A stretch of DNA of 64,000 bases, from positions 30,344 through 94,343 of the forward strand of contig VFFE01006623.1 of the NCBI GenBank assembly GCA_008921705.1, given 5' to 3'. Positions 1-12,900 of the stretch are shown here, in pieces. The position numbers were made by a program, and so were the translations under genes. How positions within the stretch are numbered: the first letter of the stretch is position 1; each line of letters starts with the position of its first letter. The notes below the pieces were generated by a model. That model had not been told where the DNA came from and searched no databases. It was given only the letters and a program-made list of their open reading frames with translations. This DNA comes from Burhinus oedicnemus. Its lineage: Eukaryota; Chordata; Aves; Charadriiformes; Burhinidae.

Positions 1-3000
1 GACAGATACCAGCTACTGGAGGGCAAAAAAAAAAAAAAAAAAATTACCAGCTCAAACTGCTTACCCTGGAGTCTGAAGAACTCTGTTGTTTGAAAAAGAT
101 GAAATTATTTTCCATGCTTGTTCAATTATTTCAAAAAGAGACAAGAGAGATTTTTCACGTTTCACCAGCCCAAAGCATGTAAATTCAGGATGAAATGACA
201 AGCAAGGCAGGTACAGAACTCTAGGAAGATTCAGAAACATGCTGCCAAGAAACACCACCTATAATTTTCTTCCATTCTTTCATTCATTCTTTGAGAGAGA
301 AAAAAATTGTCCTTCCTCTTAAGAAAAAAACGGACAAAGTGGCACTAATTTTGAAGATAAGTACCATCCACAGCTTTTGCATCTAGATTTCATGCCTTGT
401 TTTTCTTTTTTCTGTCCTTTTTTTTTTTTTTTAATTACACATCAGGTCAATAATGTAGTTTTCTCCAACTCCAAGGGCCAGATTCAGTACATAACTGTAA
501 CAGTGGGACGTACTGTTAAACAGGCACATAGGTCTCAGTTTTAACCTACCAGCACAGAAAATCTCTGGTGCTCTTTGAATTGTATGACACGTGGACACTG
601 TAACTATGCAGATACACATATAGGTATAAACACATTCTCTGAAAACAGGTTGAAAATTATATTACACCCCCCTGAACAGCCACCTTAGGAACAAAATAGC
701 TGAAGAGCCATTGTTGAAAAATACTATGGTGTGGCATAAGAGGCAGCAGACAGCACTTAGAAGCTGAAGTACAGTAGTTCTGTGCTGCAGAGCACAGTCT
801 AAAAGAGCATCATAAAAAGGAAAGAACGAATCATGAGCTTGGGTGTGTCAGAAGTGATGCTCTAATGGGTGTCAGCTGTTAGCAGATTCCTGTCATTTAA
901 ACACTTTGAGTTTGTTCCCCATCACCACCCTCCTTTAGGCTGAATTACCAAATTTTTATTTCTATGGAAAACGCTGCAATTCTCTGACTAAAAAGTAGGA
1001 GCTCTTTTATCTCCGTGGTTTGAACACAAACAAACATGTATGCACACAAAACTAAGGTGGACTCCTGACTACACTGAAGCTGACGGCATTTTGTTATTTA
1101 TTTCAGCAGAGACAAGATCCCACCCCAGGAACTCCTTAAAGTATTTTCTTGCTGTTCCAAGGCTAACTATATTTCCTGGGCCAGGCATTGCACACAAACA
1201 CAATCAAGTAACAGAGGATGGAAATCTCTAGGTAAGCGCGTGAATGAAACAATGAAGCCAAGTAGCTCAGCCGTGATTAGAAAGAGGAAGGGCGTCTCCT
1301 TCTGCACCGTTGAATTGGCCATTAGTGTCAGAGTGGCTTTTAAATTTAGAGTAATTCTTCCCGTCTTTGCACTACTTGAGGTGTTCACCCAATGTTTGCC
1401 TGTATTATTAAAGGATTGAACTCTGTCAGAGGGCAAAAGCAAATTACCTGCAGGGAGTCAGGGGCCAGATGAGATGTACCTTCACTGCGCTCTCTCGTTT
1501 AGTACCCAGTGGTAAAAGACTACAAGGCTGCTTTTATGTAGATGTCACATCATTCACTGACTGGAACACCCAGCTGTGATAATAGCATAGGAATGGGGGG
1601 TGGGCAACCATTACTAATTCCTCCCTTATCCAACCTTGCTATTTGAATTATTAGCTAAATTGCCATCTTCAGATCTTAATTTTTTCTGGCCTGCAGGTTC
1701 AAGAAGTTTATTTTACAGCTCTTTGTTTAATTGTATATGTAATTACCTAACGTTATCAGTGAGTGCCTATTTTGCCTCAGAAACATTTTTTTTTCCTACA
1801 TTTCATTTAGTATAAGTATTTTGCAATGCCTGATAGTCACTATTACATATCCACAGGGTAAACAACAATGAAAACACTGTTTACGTATTTATTCTCTTCT
1901 GGAAAAACAGATAATTCACATTTTTCCTACAAAAATAATGAGACAAAGCTCAAAACTTCTCATGCTAATGAACGATTACAGCATCTGAAGAAAAAAAATC
2001 AATTAACTCAAATACACATTAAAAAATATGTAGAAATTACTGTATAGCTACAAGACATGAAGGTTTGTGTTGATTCAAAACATTTTTTGCTAATTTCTCC
2101 CAATTAGTTTGATTATGCAAGTATTAATTGAAAATTTCTATTTTTTAAAAGAAATTTTATTTTTATTGTGTGAAACAATACATTGATTAATACACATTAT
2201 TTTAGTATTGAAAAAACACATGTATTTAAAAGGAAGCAAGCTACAAACTGCTTTAAAAATAACAAAAAAAATTATCCTATAATTATTTTTCCATATCTTT
2301 TTGCAACTGTAAATATAGCTTAAAAAGCTCCGTTGCTCCTAGTTCTACATACTGTTAAGTATGGAGATACTGGGTGCAGGAGTGAGGTAGGGAGTCACCT
2401 TCCCTGCAAATATTATACATGAATAAACTCCATACTGGGTGCAGGAGAAAGGGATGGTTGGGCTGTGATTCTCCATAGGCACTGCCTGCACATTCCAGCA
2501 TATCTGGAAGTTTGCTCAGATTAGAGCTGCATTGCCTCTGACAATATGCATTCATAGGATAATAACACAGAAAAGCTTCAATTGGTTACAACTGATTTTC
2601 ATGTTTGTAGCTCATTAAAACAGTCAGCTATTAAAAGCAAACCAAAAAAGCTGTTATTCCATTTTTTTTTCTGAAATCCGTTCTCCCTCTATGTTCCCAT
2701 GCATCTGAGATCTCCTACCCCTTTTCCTCTCCCCCGTGATATCTCTGGCTTCTGAATTTCCCAGGCTTTCCATCAGCCTTTACGCCTCACAGTTTTATTT
2801 CCAATTTCTTTTTCAGCCACCTCTGATCCTGCATTGATTAGCTGAGAATTAAAGCTATCCAAAGACTTATTTTCAAATATGAATCTAGGTTTTAGCATGG
2901 GTTATAGGACAACTATCCAGCTGTTTATGTTTCAGTCTGTCTTTGTACCAGGTTGCATCAGGAATGTTCCAGATGATTCAAAGGAACCTTAGAACCTGTT

Positions 3001-5147
3001 GATCTTTACATACTTTCAGTAGTGGTAATTTTACATTTACATTTGAATGGTGTTACCTGAAGAAAAGGTTTTTCTTAGTTACAGGAGGATACCTGAAGGA
3101 CTCAGTCCTCTTCACTGGAAAAGACCTCCTAAATCGAGCTGTCTCAGTATGAAGCTATCTTCATTTCAGGAGCCATCTCTGAACCATAAATGAGATGATG
3201 GCAGCACTTCTAGATTAATGCATGATAATTTTTTGTATTTCAATCAGTGAATTTACTTCTCACTTTTCTTTCTTCTGACACCGACGCTATTCCCTTGTGT
3301 AGTTCATGCCTATTCACTCATGATGATTTAGGAGCTGCTGGATGACAATTTTTGGTGTCAATATTATACTTCCTGATATTATTTCCACAGAATAAGATTT
3401 TTTTTGTTTGGGTTTTTTTGGCTGACCAATTAGCACTTGGGAGGTGGAAATAATGCATTTCCTTCACCCCATGCTGGCATACTGTAGTATTCACAAGTGC
3501 GAAAAGAACATCTGTCCGAGCCAAATGTCAGCGTGTACAGACTACATTTGTGCTTGATGTAGCCAGAATGCCATTAAGGATGCTGTTAGGAGCACCACCC
3601 TGGGCAGTGAACAGGCTCTCTTTGGGACTCTGAGGGACAGCTAATTCTCAGCTGGATTTGCAAATAACTAAATTGGTTCCAGTAGGCCTGGTATATGTCA
3701 TCACAGTAAGACCACCAGGCACTGGCAGCAGCTAAAGGGTACCAGAGCTTCATTCTTACCCACTACGCCCCCTTTTCATCCACCTTCATGTTAGAGAACA
3801 GTGAATCTTGGGAGACCTCAAGCTTCTTTCAGAGGTTAATGTGGAGAAACAATTCAGCCTGAGCTCTCGTTGCAGCCCCAGGGAGGTCTACGAAATTCTT
3901 TGAAGGTAAACTGAAGAACAGGTGTAAGGGTGTAATTTTATTTTTGCAGAAATCACTGGTGAAAAAGGTGTTCAGTTTGATAGTGCTGCTTAATCGTGAT
4001 GAGCAATCATTCTGGCATAGAAAAATCTAGACTGATATCTGTATCTTTCTTAAGGTTGAAATGTTATGATACTGAACATTATGCTGGACTCCCGCTTTTG
4101 CCCTAGTTAAACTTGAAAATAGATTAGTACCTCTTATCATTTGATAATTTTTACCTCAGCTTTATGCACAAGTGGAGGAAAAAAACAGAAACAGGGGTAA
4201 CCATCTAATCTGGCATTTGCAGGCCATCTCCCACAGTCCTACACTGAGGCAGGGCTCAGGTTTACTCTGCAGAGGTGTTTCTGTGCTCCAAACATTTATG
4301 ATTAAGCTAACCTTAAAGTAGACAGTACTGTAACGAAAACAGTACTGAATAGTTCTTACAGAAATATGGAGAAATAAGAGACTGATATCTCTAAAAATGT
4401 CAGTCAGGTATTTTATAACACCAATCAGAGAGAGCCCTCAGCTGAGGTCATGTTTCATATCAGATCTGATGTTTCATTATAATCTACTTGAGAAGTGTTC
4501 TGTCATATAAAGTTAAATTGCTTTACTTAAAAAAGATTTTCAGTGATGGGGATTCAGAAATAATATATATATTAAAGCATAACAAAAGGAAAAATTAAAA
4601 CATATAATATCTCTAGTTCAGACTGACCAAATCTTACAATAAGATGTTGAAAATGAGTGGATATTTGATCAAATCTTTGAAAACAGAAGCTCATCTTATG
4701 GTATGATTGAATTTTAAATTATTACAAGTTATTTCTTTCAACATGGATCCATCTCAACTATATGCATAAAAGTGCATTTAATTAAATTACATCAGTAATA
4801 CCTCAGACAGAAAGTCTGAAGTATCAGCACAACCATCACTATAAAAATAGTACTATAAAGTCACCTAGAGCAGTGACCAACACAGAAATATTTTATAATA
4901 AAATTAAGGTAAATTAATTTGTCACCATTATCCTTGGTTAGTCCAGGAACCAGGTGTGACTATGAAGGCCATTTGAACCACTAATATGAATCAATCAGAC
5001 CTGACTCTCTTACTCAGTCTTTCTGCTCACATACTATCTCATCACACATTTGTTTTCCGTTTATAGATGTTGTCGAAATCTTAGTTTGTAAATTTTCTGA
5101 AGTAAGACTGGTCGTTTTATACAGTACCTGCAATCTGCTTGCTAAAG
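1..5147. other. Gene-free AT-rich stretch
   Basis: No open frame here exceeds about 90 codons and none resembles a known protein. Homopolymers lie at 25-43 (19 A) and 418-432 (15 T). The segment 1225-1500 is less AT-rich and of even composition, like unique regulatory DNA (see findings). A 16-base string starting ATACTGGGTGCAGG occurs at 2367-2382 and 2432-2447. A weak match to the 3' end of an old CR1-type LINE may lie at 4195-4250. Otherwise I see nothing. Confidence 0.7.
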
Positions 5148-5239
5148 TCACAGAATCATGGACAGTTTGGGTTGGGAGGGACCTTTAAACATCATCTAGT
5201 CTAACTGCTGTGCAATTAGCAGGGACATCTTCAACTACA

Positions 5240-6247
5240 TCAGGTTGTTAAAGCCCCGTCCAACCTCACCTTGAATGTTTCCAGGGATGAGACATCTACC
5301 ACCTCTCTGGGCAACCTGTTCCAGTGTTTCACCACCCTTGTGGTAAAAAATTTCTTTCTTAGATCTAGTCTAAATCTAACCTGTTTTAGCTTAAAACCAT
5401 TGCCCCTTGTCCTACCGCAACAGGCCCTGATAAAAAGTTTGTCCCCACCTTTTTTATAAGCCTCTTTTAAGTACTGAATGGCCACAATAAGGTCTCCCTG
5501 GAGCCTTCTCTTCTCCAGATTGAACAACCCCAACTCTCTCAGCCTGTCCTCATAGCAGAGGTGCTCTAACCCTCTGATCATCTTCATAGCCCTATTCTGG
5601 ACCCGCTCCAACAGGTCCATGTCTTTCCTGTGCTGAGGGCTCCAGACCTGGACACAGTACTCCAGGTGGGGTCTCACGAGCGTGGAGCAGAGGGGCAGAA
5701 TCACCCCCCTCGACCTGCTGGCCACGCTTCTTTTGATGCAGCCCAGGATACAGTTTACCCTCTGGGCTGCAAGTGCACATTGCTGGCTCATGTCCAACTT
5801 TTCATCCACCAATACCCCCAAGTCCTCCTCGGCAGGGCTGCTCTTAATCCCTTCATCCCCCAGCCTGTATTGGTACTGGGGGTTGCCCAACCCAGGTGCA
5901 GGACCCTGCAGAAACTTGGCCTTGTTGAACCTCATAAGGTTCACATGGGCCCACTTCTCAAACCTGTCCAGGTTACTCTGGATGGCATCCCATCCCTCAT
6001 GAGTGTCAACCGCACCACTCAGCTTGGTGTCATCTGCAAACTTGCTGAGCGTGCACTTGATCCCACTGTCTATGTCATTGATGAAGATATTGAAGAGTAC
6101 TGGTCCCAATACAGACCCCTGAGGGACACCACTTGTCACTGATCTACATCCGGACATTGAGCTGTTGACCACTACGCTCTGGATATGACCATCCAACCAA
6201 TTCCTCACCCACTGAATAGTCCACCCATCAAATCTGTGTCTCTCCAA
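5240..6247 (-). pseudogene. CR1 ORF2 remnant: C-terminal half of reverse transcriptase (335 aa open frame)
   Basis: This is the longest open frame in the window. Its protein keeps the RT motif [10 protein letters not shown] (residues 40-49), then [10 protein letters not shown], and the catalytic-site box FADDT (70-74, equivalent to YADD). The CR1 C-terminal block follows ([17 protein letters not shown], about 236-252) and a close with [19 protein letters not shown]. Motif A (the other catalytic aspartate) lies upstream in intact elements and is deleted here, so no RT activity is possible. Residues about 112-121 do not match the family although both flanks do, which suggests two compensating small indels. 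The first Met is only an internal codon: CR1 similarity (PHNTLFSKL) continues upstream of it to about 6287. No host promoter or splice context is visible. It is a pseudogene fragment that stayed open by chance or relative youth. Confidence 0.93.
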
Positions 6248-6432
6248 TTTAGAGAAAAGGGTGTTGTGGGGAATATGCTTTCTTTGACCTTCCTTTTCTG
6301 GCTGATAGACCTGTAGAAGCCCTTATTATTATTCTTTGCATCTCTTGCCAAGTTCAGCTCCAGCTGTGCCTTGGTCTTCCTGACCCCATCCCTACACAAT
6401 TGGGCAGTGTCCCTATACTCTTCCCAGGACAC
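6205..6432 (-). pseudogene. CR1 ORF2 remnant: linker before RT, running out of frame across a deletion
   Basis: The first 50 or so residues match the CR1 ORF2 linker (WEEYRDTAQLCRDGVRKTKAQ, then LELNLARDAKNN and [16 protein letters not shown]). After that the frame reads nonsense (from IFPTTPF). The DNA in the next frame continues as RT ([19 protein letters not shown]), so the copy jumps straight from the linker to a point well inside RT. This is the junction of an internal deletion with a frame change at about 6287. The start Met is not a real start. A TAG at 6445-6447, in the same frame, separates it from the upstream piece. Same element as copy A. Confidence 0.88.
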
Positions 6433-6444
6433 CTGTCCCTGCTT

Positions 6445-6744
6445 CTACTGCCTCTGCATCTCTTCCTTGCCCTTCAGTTTGACCAGCAGGTCTTGACTCA
6501 GCGATGCTGGTCTCTTGCCTTCCTTTCCTGATTTCTTACACCTGGGGATCGAGAGCTCTTGCACTCTATGGAAAGCGTCCTTAAAGATTTGCCAGCTCTG
6601 TTCTGCTCCTTTGTCCCTGAGGGCAGTTTCCCAGGGGGTTTTATTGACTAACTCCTTGAAGAGCTGGAAGTTTGCGTTCCTAAAATTCAGGGTCCTGACT
6701 TTACTCTTTGCCTGACCCATGTCCCTCAGGACAGTGAACTCCAC
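6445..6744 (-). pseudogene. CR1 ORF2 remnant: region between endonuclease and RT (99 aa)
   Basis: The piece matches the CR1 ORF2 segment between the endonuclease and RT: KSKVRTLNFRNANFQLFKEL (about residues 13-32), then TPWETALRDKGAEQSWQIFK and KRPASLSQDLLVKLK. It ends at an in-frame TAG (6445-6447) where family members read on into KQGQVSWEEYRD. The downstream piece (6205-6432) is in the same frame, so one substitution accounts for the break. Upstream of 6744, CR1-like DNA continues to about 6955 with disrupted frames. No function is expected. Confidence 0.88.
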
Positions 6745-6955
6745 CAGTGTATGATAGCTGCAAGCCAGGCTGGCTGCAATCTTGACGTCACCGATTCGCT
6801 CACTTGCATTGGTAACTATCAGGTCCAGTATCGCATCTCCTCTGGTGGAGATGTCTTTTACTTGGCTTAAGAAGTTATCTTTGATGCACTCCAGGAGCCT
6901 TCTGAACTGCCTTCAGCTCGCCGTGCTACTTTTCCAGTAGATGTCGGGGTGGTTA

Positions 6956-9900
6956 AAAATGCAATTTTGATCTTTGTTTGGGGTTCACAAATTGGTTAGG
7001 TTGGTTATGGAGATCATTTTATATAGCAGTCAGTTTAAGTCTACTTCACTTTTGCAGCTATTCAGACTGCTATTACAGTGGTGTGATCCCCTCTTAAAAC
7101 ACGTATTTTCATGTTTTAGTTCCTGACCCAATGCTAGCTACAGTTCTCTAAATTGTTCTCATAAAATTTCCTGATAATGTCATATTTTTGACTGCTCAGA
7201 ATTTTCCTCTCATCTTTCATGACTAAATTGTTCCCGATGTTTTTTAAATATACATTTATAAATATATATGTACTTGTGTGTGACTTTGCAAAAATCATTT
7301 CTATTTTGAACTCTGCAGACTTTGCAATTTTCTTCAGCAAAAATATCTCTTATGAAAACCATCCGAGCAATGCTGGCTTGTAAAGCAAGAAAGGAAGCAC
7401 ACAGGGCTAGAGCACTCATTTCCCCTGCTCATTTATACTTTTAACATACATCAATAGTCAGAGGTCAGATACGGAGATGACTGAATTTAACGATACTTGC
7501 TTTCTCTTACCACCTCACAAGTGCTATGGGAGACCTGTAAACTGCCTGCCTCAACCAATCGGGGAAAGCTGTAGCTTTAAGCTAGGATCTGGGAGAAAAG
7601 TAAGAGGGCAAGGGAAGAAGATGGATGGTCTGTTGATCATTTGGTTTAGTTGTTTTTTAATAATCCCTGCAAATCAAAAGTAAATGGAACTGCTAGTCTG
7701 TAAATCACATGCTGGGAGGTATTTTTTGAGTTTGACTCTTTTGAGGCAATCCCAAAGAACTGTGACCCCCTTTCCCTACATACTATCATTTACACTTCCT
7801 TTTTTGCAGTGTGTCAACTAAACTTTGGGCATTGCGCAATCACGACGTTAAGTTCACAACATTTTAAACCAGATGTCTACGAGATTTTTATGTCATATAA
7901 TCTGACAGCCTTTCATAAATTGCCAGCCATTATACTTTACAAAGTTGCCTACATTCACCTCTTACCATTTGTTTAATGTTATAACTGAAAGTTCTTTAAG
8001 GCAAAAAAACCCCAACCCAAACCAAAATGTTTTTGTTCTGTTCCATGACTAGGATTCCTAGACACCACTGAAATACAAATAATAAATAACTACTTCAAAC
8101 TACAGAAACAAAATTCTGTGTCCTATTTCTATTATTTCTCTTTTTCTTCCACTTCCTAGCAATTGGGTCTTGTCGTGCCTTTCTGCATTAATTTAAAGAG
8201 TGCTCCTGCACCCAGTATCCACACCCACCAGAAAGGCACTTACACACTCTAATTCAGCTCTCTTCAGAAAAGCCAAATATACTGAGCTCTCTATAAAGGG
8301 CTTTTTCTAGCACTTGAGCTATTTCTGCAGTTCTTTCTTTCCTTGCTCCACTTTCCAAGGTTAGACAACAGAGCTACATTCAGCACTTCGGTATCAGTGT
8401 CATCAGTGTTGTGCAAAGGTGGACTCAACTTATCACACTTAGTCTTCGATTTATACCTCCGAGGATTGTACAAGCCATTTTTGACACTGCATTTGAACAA
8501 CAGCTAATGTTGAATTGGTTGTCCAAACATTGGCTTCTGTAGGCAGGTCTGTATATGCTGCTGTTGCAGTCTTACATTGAGCTATATGAAAATATCTTGA
8601 ATGTAGGTCCAACTTGCAAAGAAAACCCATTTTTATTTTCTATGACTGCTTAGATTTCCTTGTTTTCTGCATTGATGATTTTTAAACTGCAAGTATTTTA
8701 TATTTCTAGACAATTGCATCAGTGTCTCAGAACTCCAGTAGTTGTGTGATGCCCCTGTTGCATGGGGGCATCCCATTGCTAGGGTTTTTTTCTTTTGGTG
8801 ACAAAGCTCAGGCTGTGGTCCTAATAGAGTTAATAATACTTTTTTTGATACTGTCTAGAACCTTTTTTAAGTCTGAATTTTGCATTTTAGTAACTGAATC
8901 GTTTCACAACATTTTCAAGATTGTACACGCTCACCTGCTTACATAAGCAAATCATTTCATTTCATGAAAGAAAGAAATGGCAGCCTTAAATTATACATCC
9001 ACTTTTTGCCACAAAATTTTTTAAAGATATATGGCACAGAAGCGCAGTATGAATATGGCAGCATACCATGCTATGCAGCCTTGTAAGATATGTATTGACA
9101 GTTTTGGGCTCTTCCAAGTAGTTTTGTCTTGGGTTTACATTATCAAAACTGCTAAAAGGAGTGTTCTGGAAGAAAGTGTATAGCCCTAAAGGCCTTGTGC
9201 TCTAAGTAATCCAAAGTCTAGACAAGATGGAAGTGGAGAAATTCAGACCCAATGGAGATGTGAGGTACACTTCTGTTCTGTAATGTTAAGTCACTGGAGA
9301 TCATCCTGCTTTTTTGGTCCCAGCTAATAATGGAAATTTGTAAAGCTAAGTACCTATTCCCATGAATGGAAGTATGAATTCTGCAAATCTGATTTCTTAT
9401 TTCATTCTTCCTGTATGAAGACAAAGAAATGAATGCAGTTGTTTACATGTGCTAAAAATAATATGCTAATGGACAAGTCATAAAAAATATCTTTTGAAAT
9501 AAATTATTTAAGTGGAACTATAAAAATAATTTTTCCATAAAAGAATAGAAAAATAGAAGTTTTTTTCTTTTTCCACATAGAGTACACAAACCAGAAAGTA
9601 TATATTTTTCTCAGTGGGAATACAAAAAGTAATTTGTTCTTTCTTTAATATACAGACTGAATTAAGAGTGCCCTCCATTGCTGGTGAAGTCAGTCATTTA
9701 GCAGTGTGTGGTCACTGAAATCAGAACAATGCTTTCAAGAGGAGTTGAAAGAGACTTAGTGCTCCTGCTGCACTGTTAGTCAGAAATCTGTTTTTAAGTG
9801 AACATGACATTTTCAAAGTCACTGTATATAAATGCAAGCAATCACTTCATTTTTCAGCTTCTAGTTATACAAATCATCAGTGAAAATTTCTTTCCTAGCA

Positions 9901-12900
9901 CTGACAGTTGTTATATACCTGGCTGACACTGTGTTCATGCAACTACAAGTTGCATGTCTCTTGCTGAGAAGTTTAGCTATTTTCTTTTTTGTGTACTCTG
10001 GCCTGTACTCACCATCACACACTCACTATGCTTTCTTAAAAAAATGCTCAGGGAGAAGGAGTGACATTGCATTTCTGAATTAGTCACCAAATAGTTTGCA
10101 CATATTCAGGTACCACTGACCATTAAATAACCTGTAGTGAACAACTCATCTTATAAATGCTACTTGCAAATAATTTTCTCATTGGATTTATATATTTATA
10201 TTTATTTTGTCTTTATGTATGTATTTTGATTAACTCTATTTATATCCACATGTCAGAATATGTCTGTTCTGTGTACTCTGTTGGATTTTTGGGGGGAGAG
10301 ATTAATTTTCATTTGTTTACAAGCCATGCAAAGCTACATTTCATTGCTTTTATTCACCAGATAAGCTACAATTTTGGCTTACATATGATAAACTACAAAG
10401 ATGGGTTTAAATATGATTGTTTTTAGGAAGAGGACAGAAAACACATTTGGAAAAGAAAAGCTATAGATCAGTATTTAAATAGAGAAATAGCTTCATATGT
10501 AGATATTTATCTTATAAATGCTGGGAAAGAAAATGATAGATGGAATTCAGTTTCTTTGTTTTATCTGTCAGATTTGGGTTTCCATTTCTTTTAATTAATT
10601 AAAAGTTGTTATATTCTTACACACTGACCAGACATATTTGAGAAGGACAGGTCCATCTGCAAACTAACCAGAAGCATTATGTTCACTGGAAAAAAGAGTA
10701 CGATATTGCTGGATACTCCTAAATAGAAGGATCAAGACATACATTACATAAAGTACTTTGATCCCAAAACATGTCCTTAAAGTTATTCTGTATATGCATT
10801 ATAGGTTTTCTGTGTCTCCCTTGCTGGCTTAATTTCCTCCCATTAGAGGTCTGACCAGGATAAAAAGGAGATTGTGAAGTTCAGGACAAATGACACCATC
10901 ACCGTTATATGAGAAATTATGCTTTATGTATCTGTCCATGTCATCATTGACAGTTATAGCTTTTGACTTACATTCTGGCTAGCCTCTGAATTTAATGATA
11001 TATTATTACACTGTGAACTTTGCTTTTATTTTCATGTCATTAAATTACTTGTGCATACGAGTTTGAATAAGATGTTTGGAGAAGTACAGAATACTTCTCA
11101 CTGCATAAAGAATAATCATTAATTTTTCCCAGAATAATATAGATAATGCTAATTTATCTTAAAAAAAATGGTCATTTGCTGATGAATCAAAACCACCGTG
11201 CTTGCTTTTGAAAAATGCATTATTTTGAATAATGGTAGACACTCCTGATCTGGATTAATTTAATGAGATGTATTTTCTGATGTGAAACTTCACTACAACC
11301 ACATTTATTCTGTATGTGCCTTAATATTTTTTTGGATAACAAAGTCCCTTAGACCTTTGTTCTTTTTTAAACTTGTATTTGTTCCTACTTGTTCATATAA
11401 TTGAAGTTTAAGTTAAATAACCTATACCATCTATCATCCCTAATTTCTTCAGATTCATCTACCCAGAAGACATCACTTTTTAATCTTTTCCTTTTTTTTT
11501 TTCCAAAGAGAGACCTGGTTCAAGTTAAGTTTTCATATTTCACTGGCTTCATGTATTCTGCCTGCCCTCCCCTCTACCGTTTATCCTCTTGTCATACCTT
11601 TATTATAATTAAATGAGCAGGACTGCCCTACACCACATTCCAGATGTAGACTTATTAGAAAAGAACCAGAAACAATGTTTCCTGGATAGAAGAGGGTCTT
11701 AAGACCTTAAGACATCTGCCTAGTTTTATGAGTCAGCCAGCAGTTATATCAGCAATTACATCTTAAATTTTGTGTTAGGTGGTAAGTCATATACTTCATG
11801 TTTGCAAAATTCAATTTTCTTTCTTCTTTTACTTAATTTAATAATTTTTATTTCAGATTCAATGGCACTAATAATCATTTATGCTGTTTATTATCTAGCC
11901 TGTAAATAGAATGAAGACAAGAAAATGTGTTTCTAATGTGTGTGTAATTTGTATGTATAAATTTATATATAAACATAGAATTATATCTACATCTTCACAG
12001 ACGGGCTTTGCAATAGGATTAATCAGAAGAGACTAAGACAAAAGAACTGAGGGAGAGTGCTACCCAGGAAGAGAGGAATGTGGGAACTTTCAGCAAACTT
12101 GAAGTAAAGGGCTTGGGTTCATGGAGGAAGGCAAGGCACATAAAGAACGTGAAGTAAATTGAGAATTGAAGTGAAATTTGTGGTTGGGCAATGGTGCACA
12201 GACTTTTAGAAAAATAAAGTAGTAACAGAAGAGGAGGGGATGTTCAGCAACAATTCAGAAGGGAAGGCAGCCAGGGAGGATGATTCGGCAGCTCACCAGA
12301 GCCAGAGTGAAAGGGGAACATGGCAATTAGGGGCTAAGGCTTCAAGATCCAACAAGAGGAGAAAAGATGACTGGGAGTTGATTGAAAAAAAGTTAAAGAA
12401 GAGATATCTTACAGGTGGAGTGATGTTGGGTGAGTGCAGTGCAATGAGACATCCCTAAGAAGCTGAGGTTTTATGAATAAGATCTTTACAGTCAGTCGTC
12501 ACAACAAAAGTACTGTCTTGCTGAAGTCAGAACTCACTTATATCCCTATCTTAAATATCTCTTGCCATGTTCATTGAATGTGTTTCAAGGGTGTCAGCAT
12601 TAATGAGTAATCAGGGATAAAAGCTGAATTTAAATACTTCATATTCCAGTTGTTCTTGGGTGGTGTATCATCACATATTTCCAGACTAAAGTTCTATGTG
12701 CACTGCTGAAGCTTTTAATTGTGTTAAAGAGTTATGTAGAATACTTTTAATGGGGATTAAACAACAACAAAAGAAACAAACAAGTTTCATTGTCTTCTCC
12801 TGTTACTTATTTTGAAATACTAAGGGAAAACAGTGCTAAATCCTTATTTAACAGAAAGTATTAATGCCCTTTGAACTTGGTGGAACAGATTTATACTGAC

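Larger units (their letters stand above)
5148..6955 (-). mobile_element. CR1 LINE copy A, 5'-truncated and internally deleted
   Basis: This is a CR1 non-LTR retrotransposon on the minus strand. The 3' end is at the left (CACAGAATCATGGACAG at about 5149, then GGTTGGGAGGGACC), followed by a short 3' UTR and ORF2 read leftward. Recognisable parts, in element order, are a pre-RT segment (about 6955-6745, out of frame), the EN-RT linker (6744-6290), and the RT palm C-terminal half plus the C-terminal region (6287-5240). The 5' end, with the promoter, ORF1 and the endonuclease core, is absent. That is normal 5' truncation for target-primed insertion. An internal deletion near 6287 joins the linker directly to the RT and removes the part of RT that holds motif A. 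I see no target duplication, as is usual for CR1. The copy cannot move by itself. Confidence 0.95.

Noticed and set aside
5271..6142. Plus-strand open frames of 62, 106 and 170 codons over CR1 copy A
   Set aside because: They are antisense shadows of the CR1 ORF2 remnant; the minus-strand product matches a known family and these do not.
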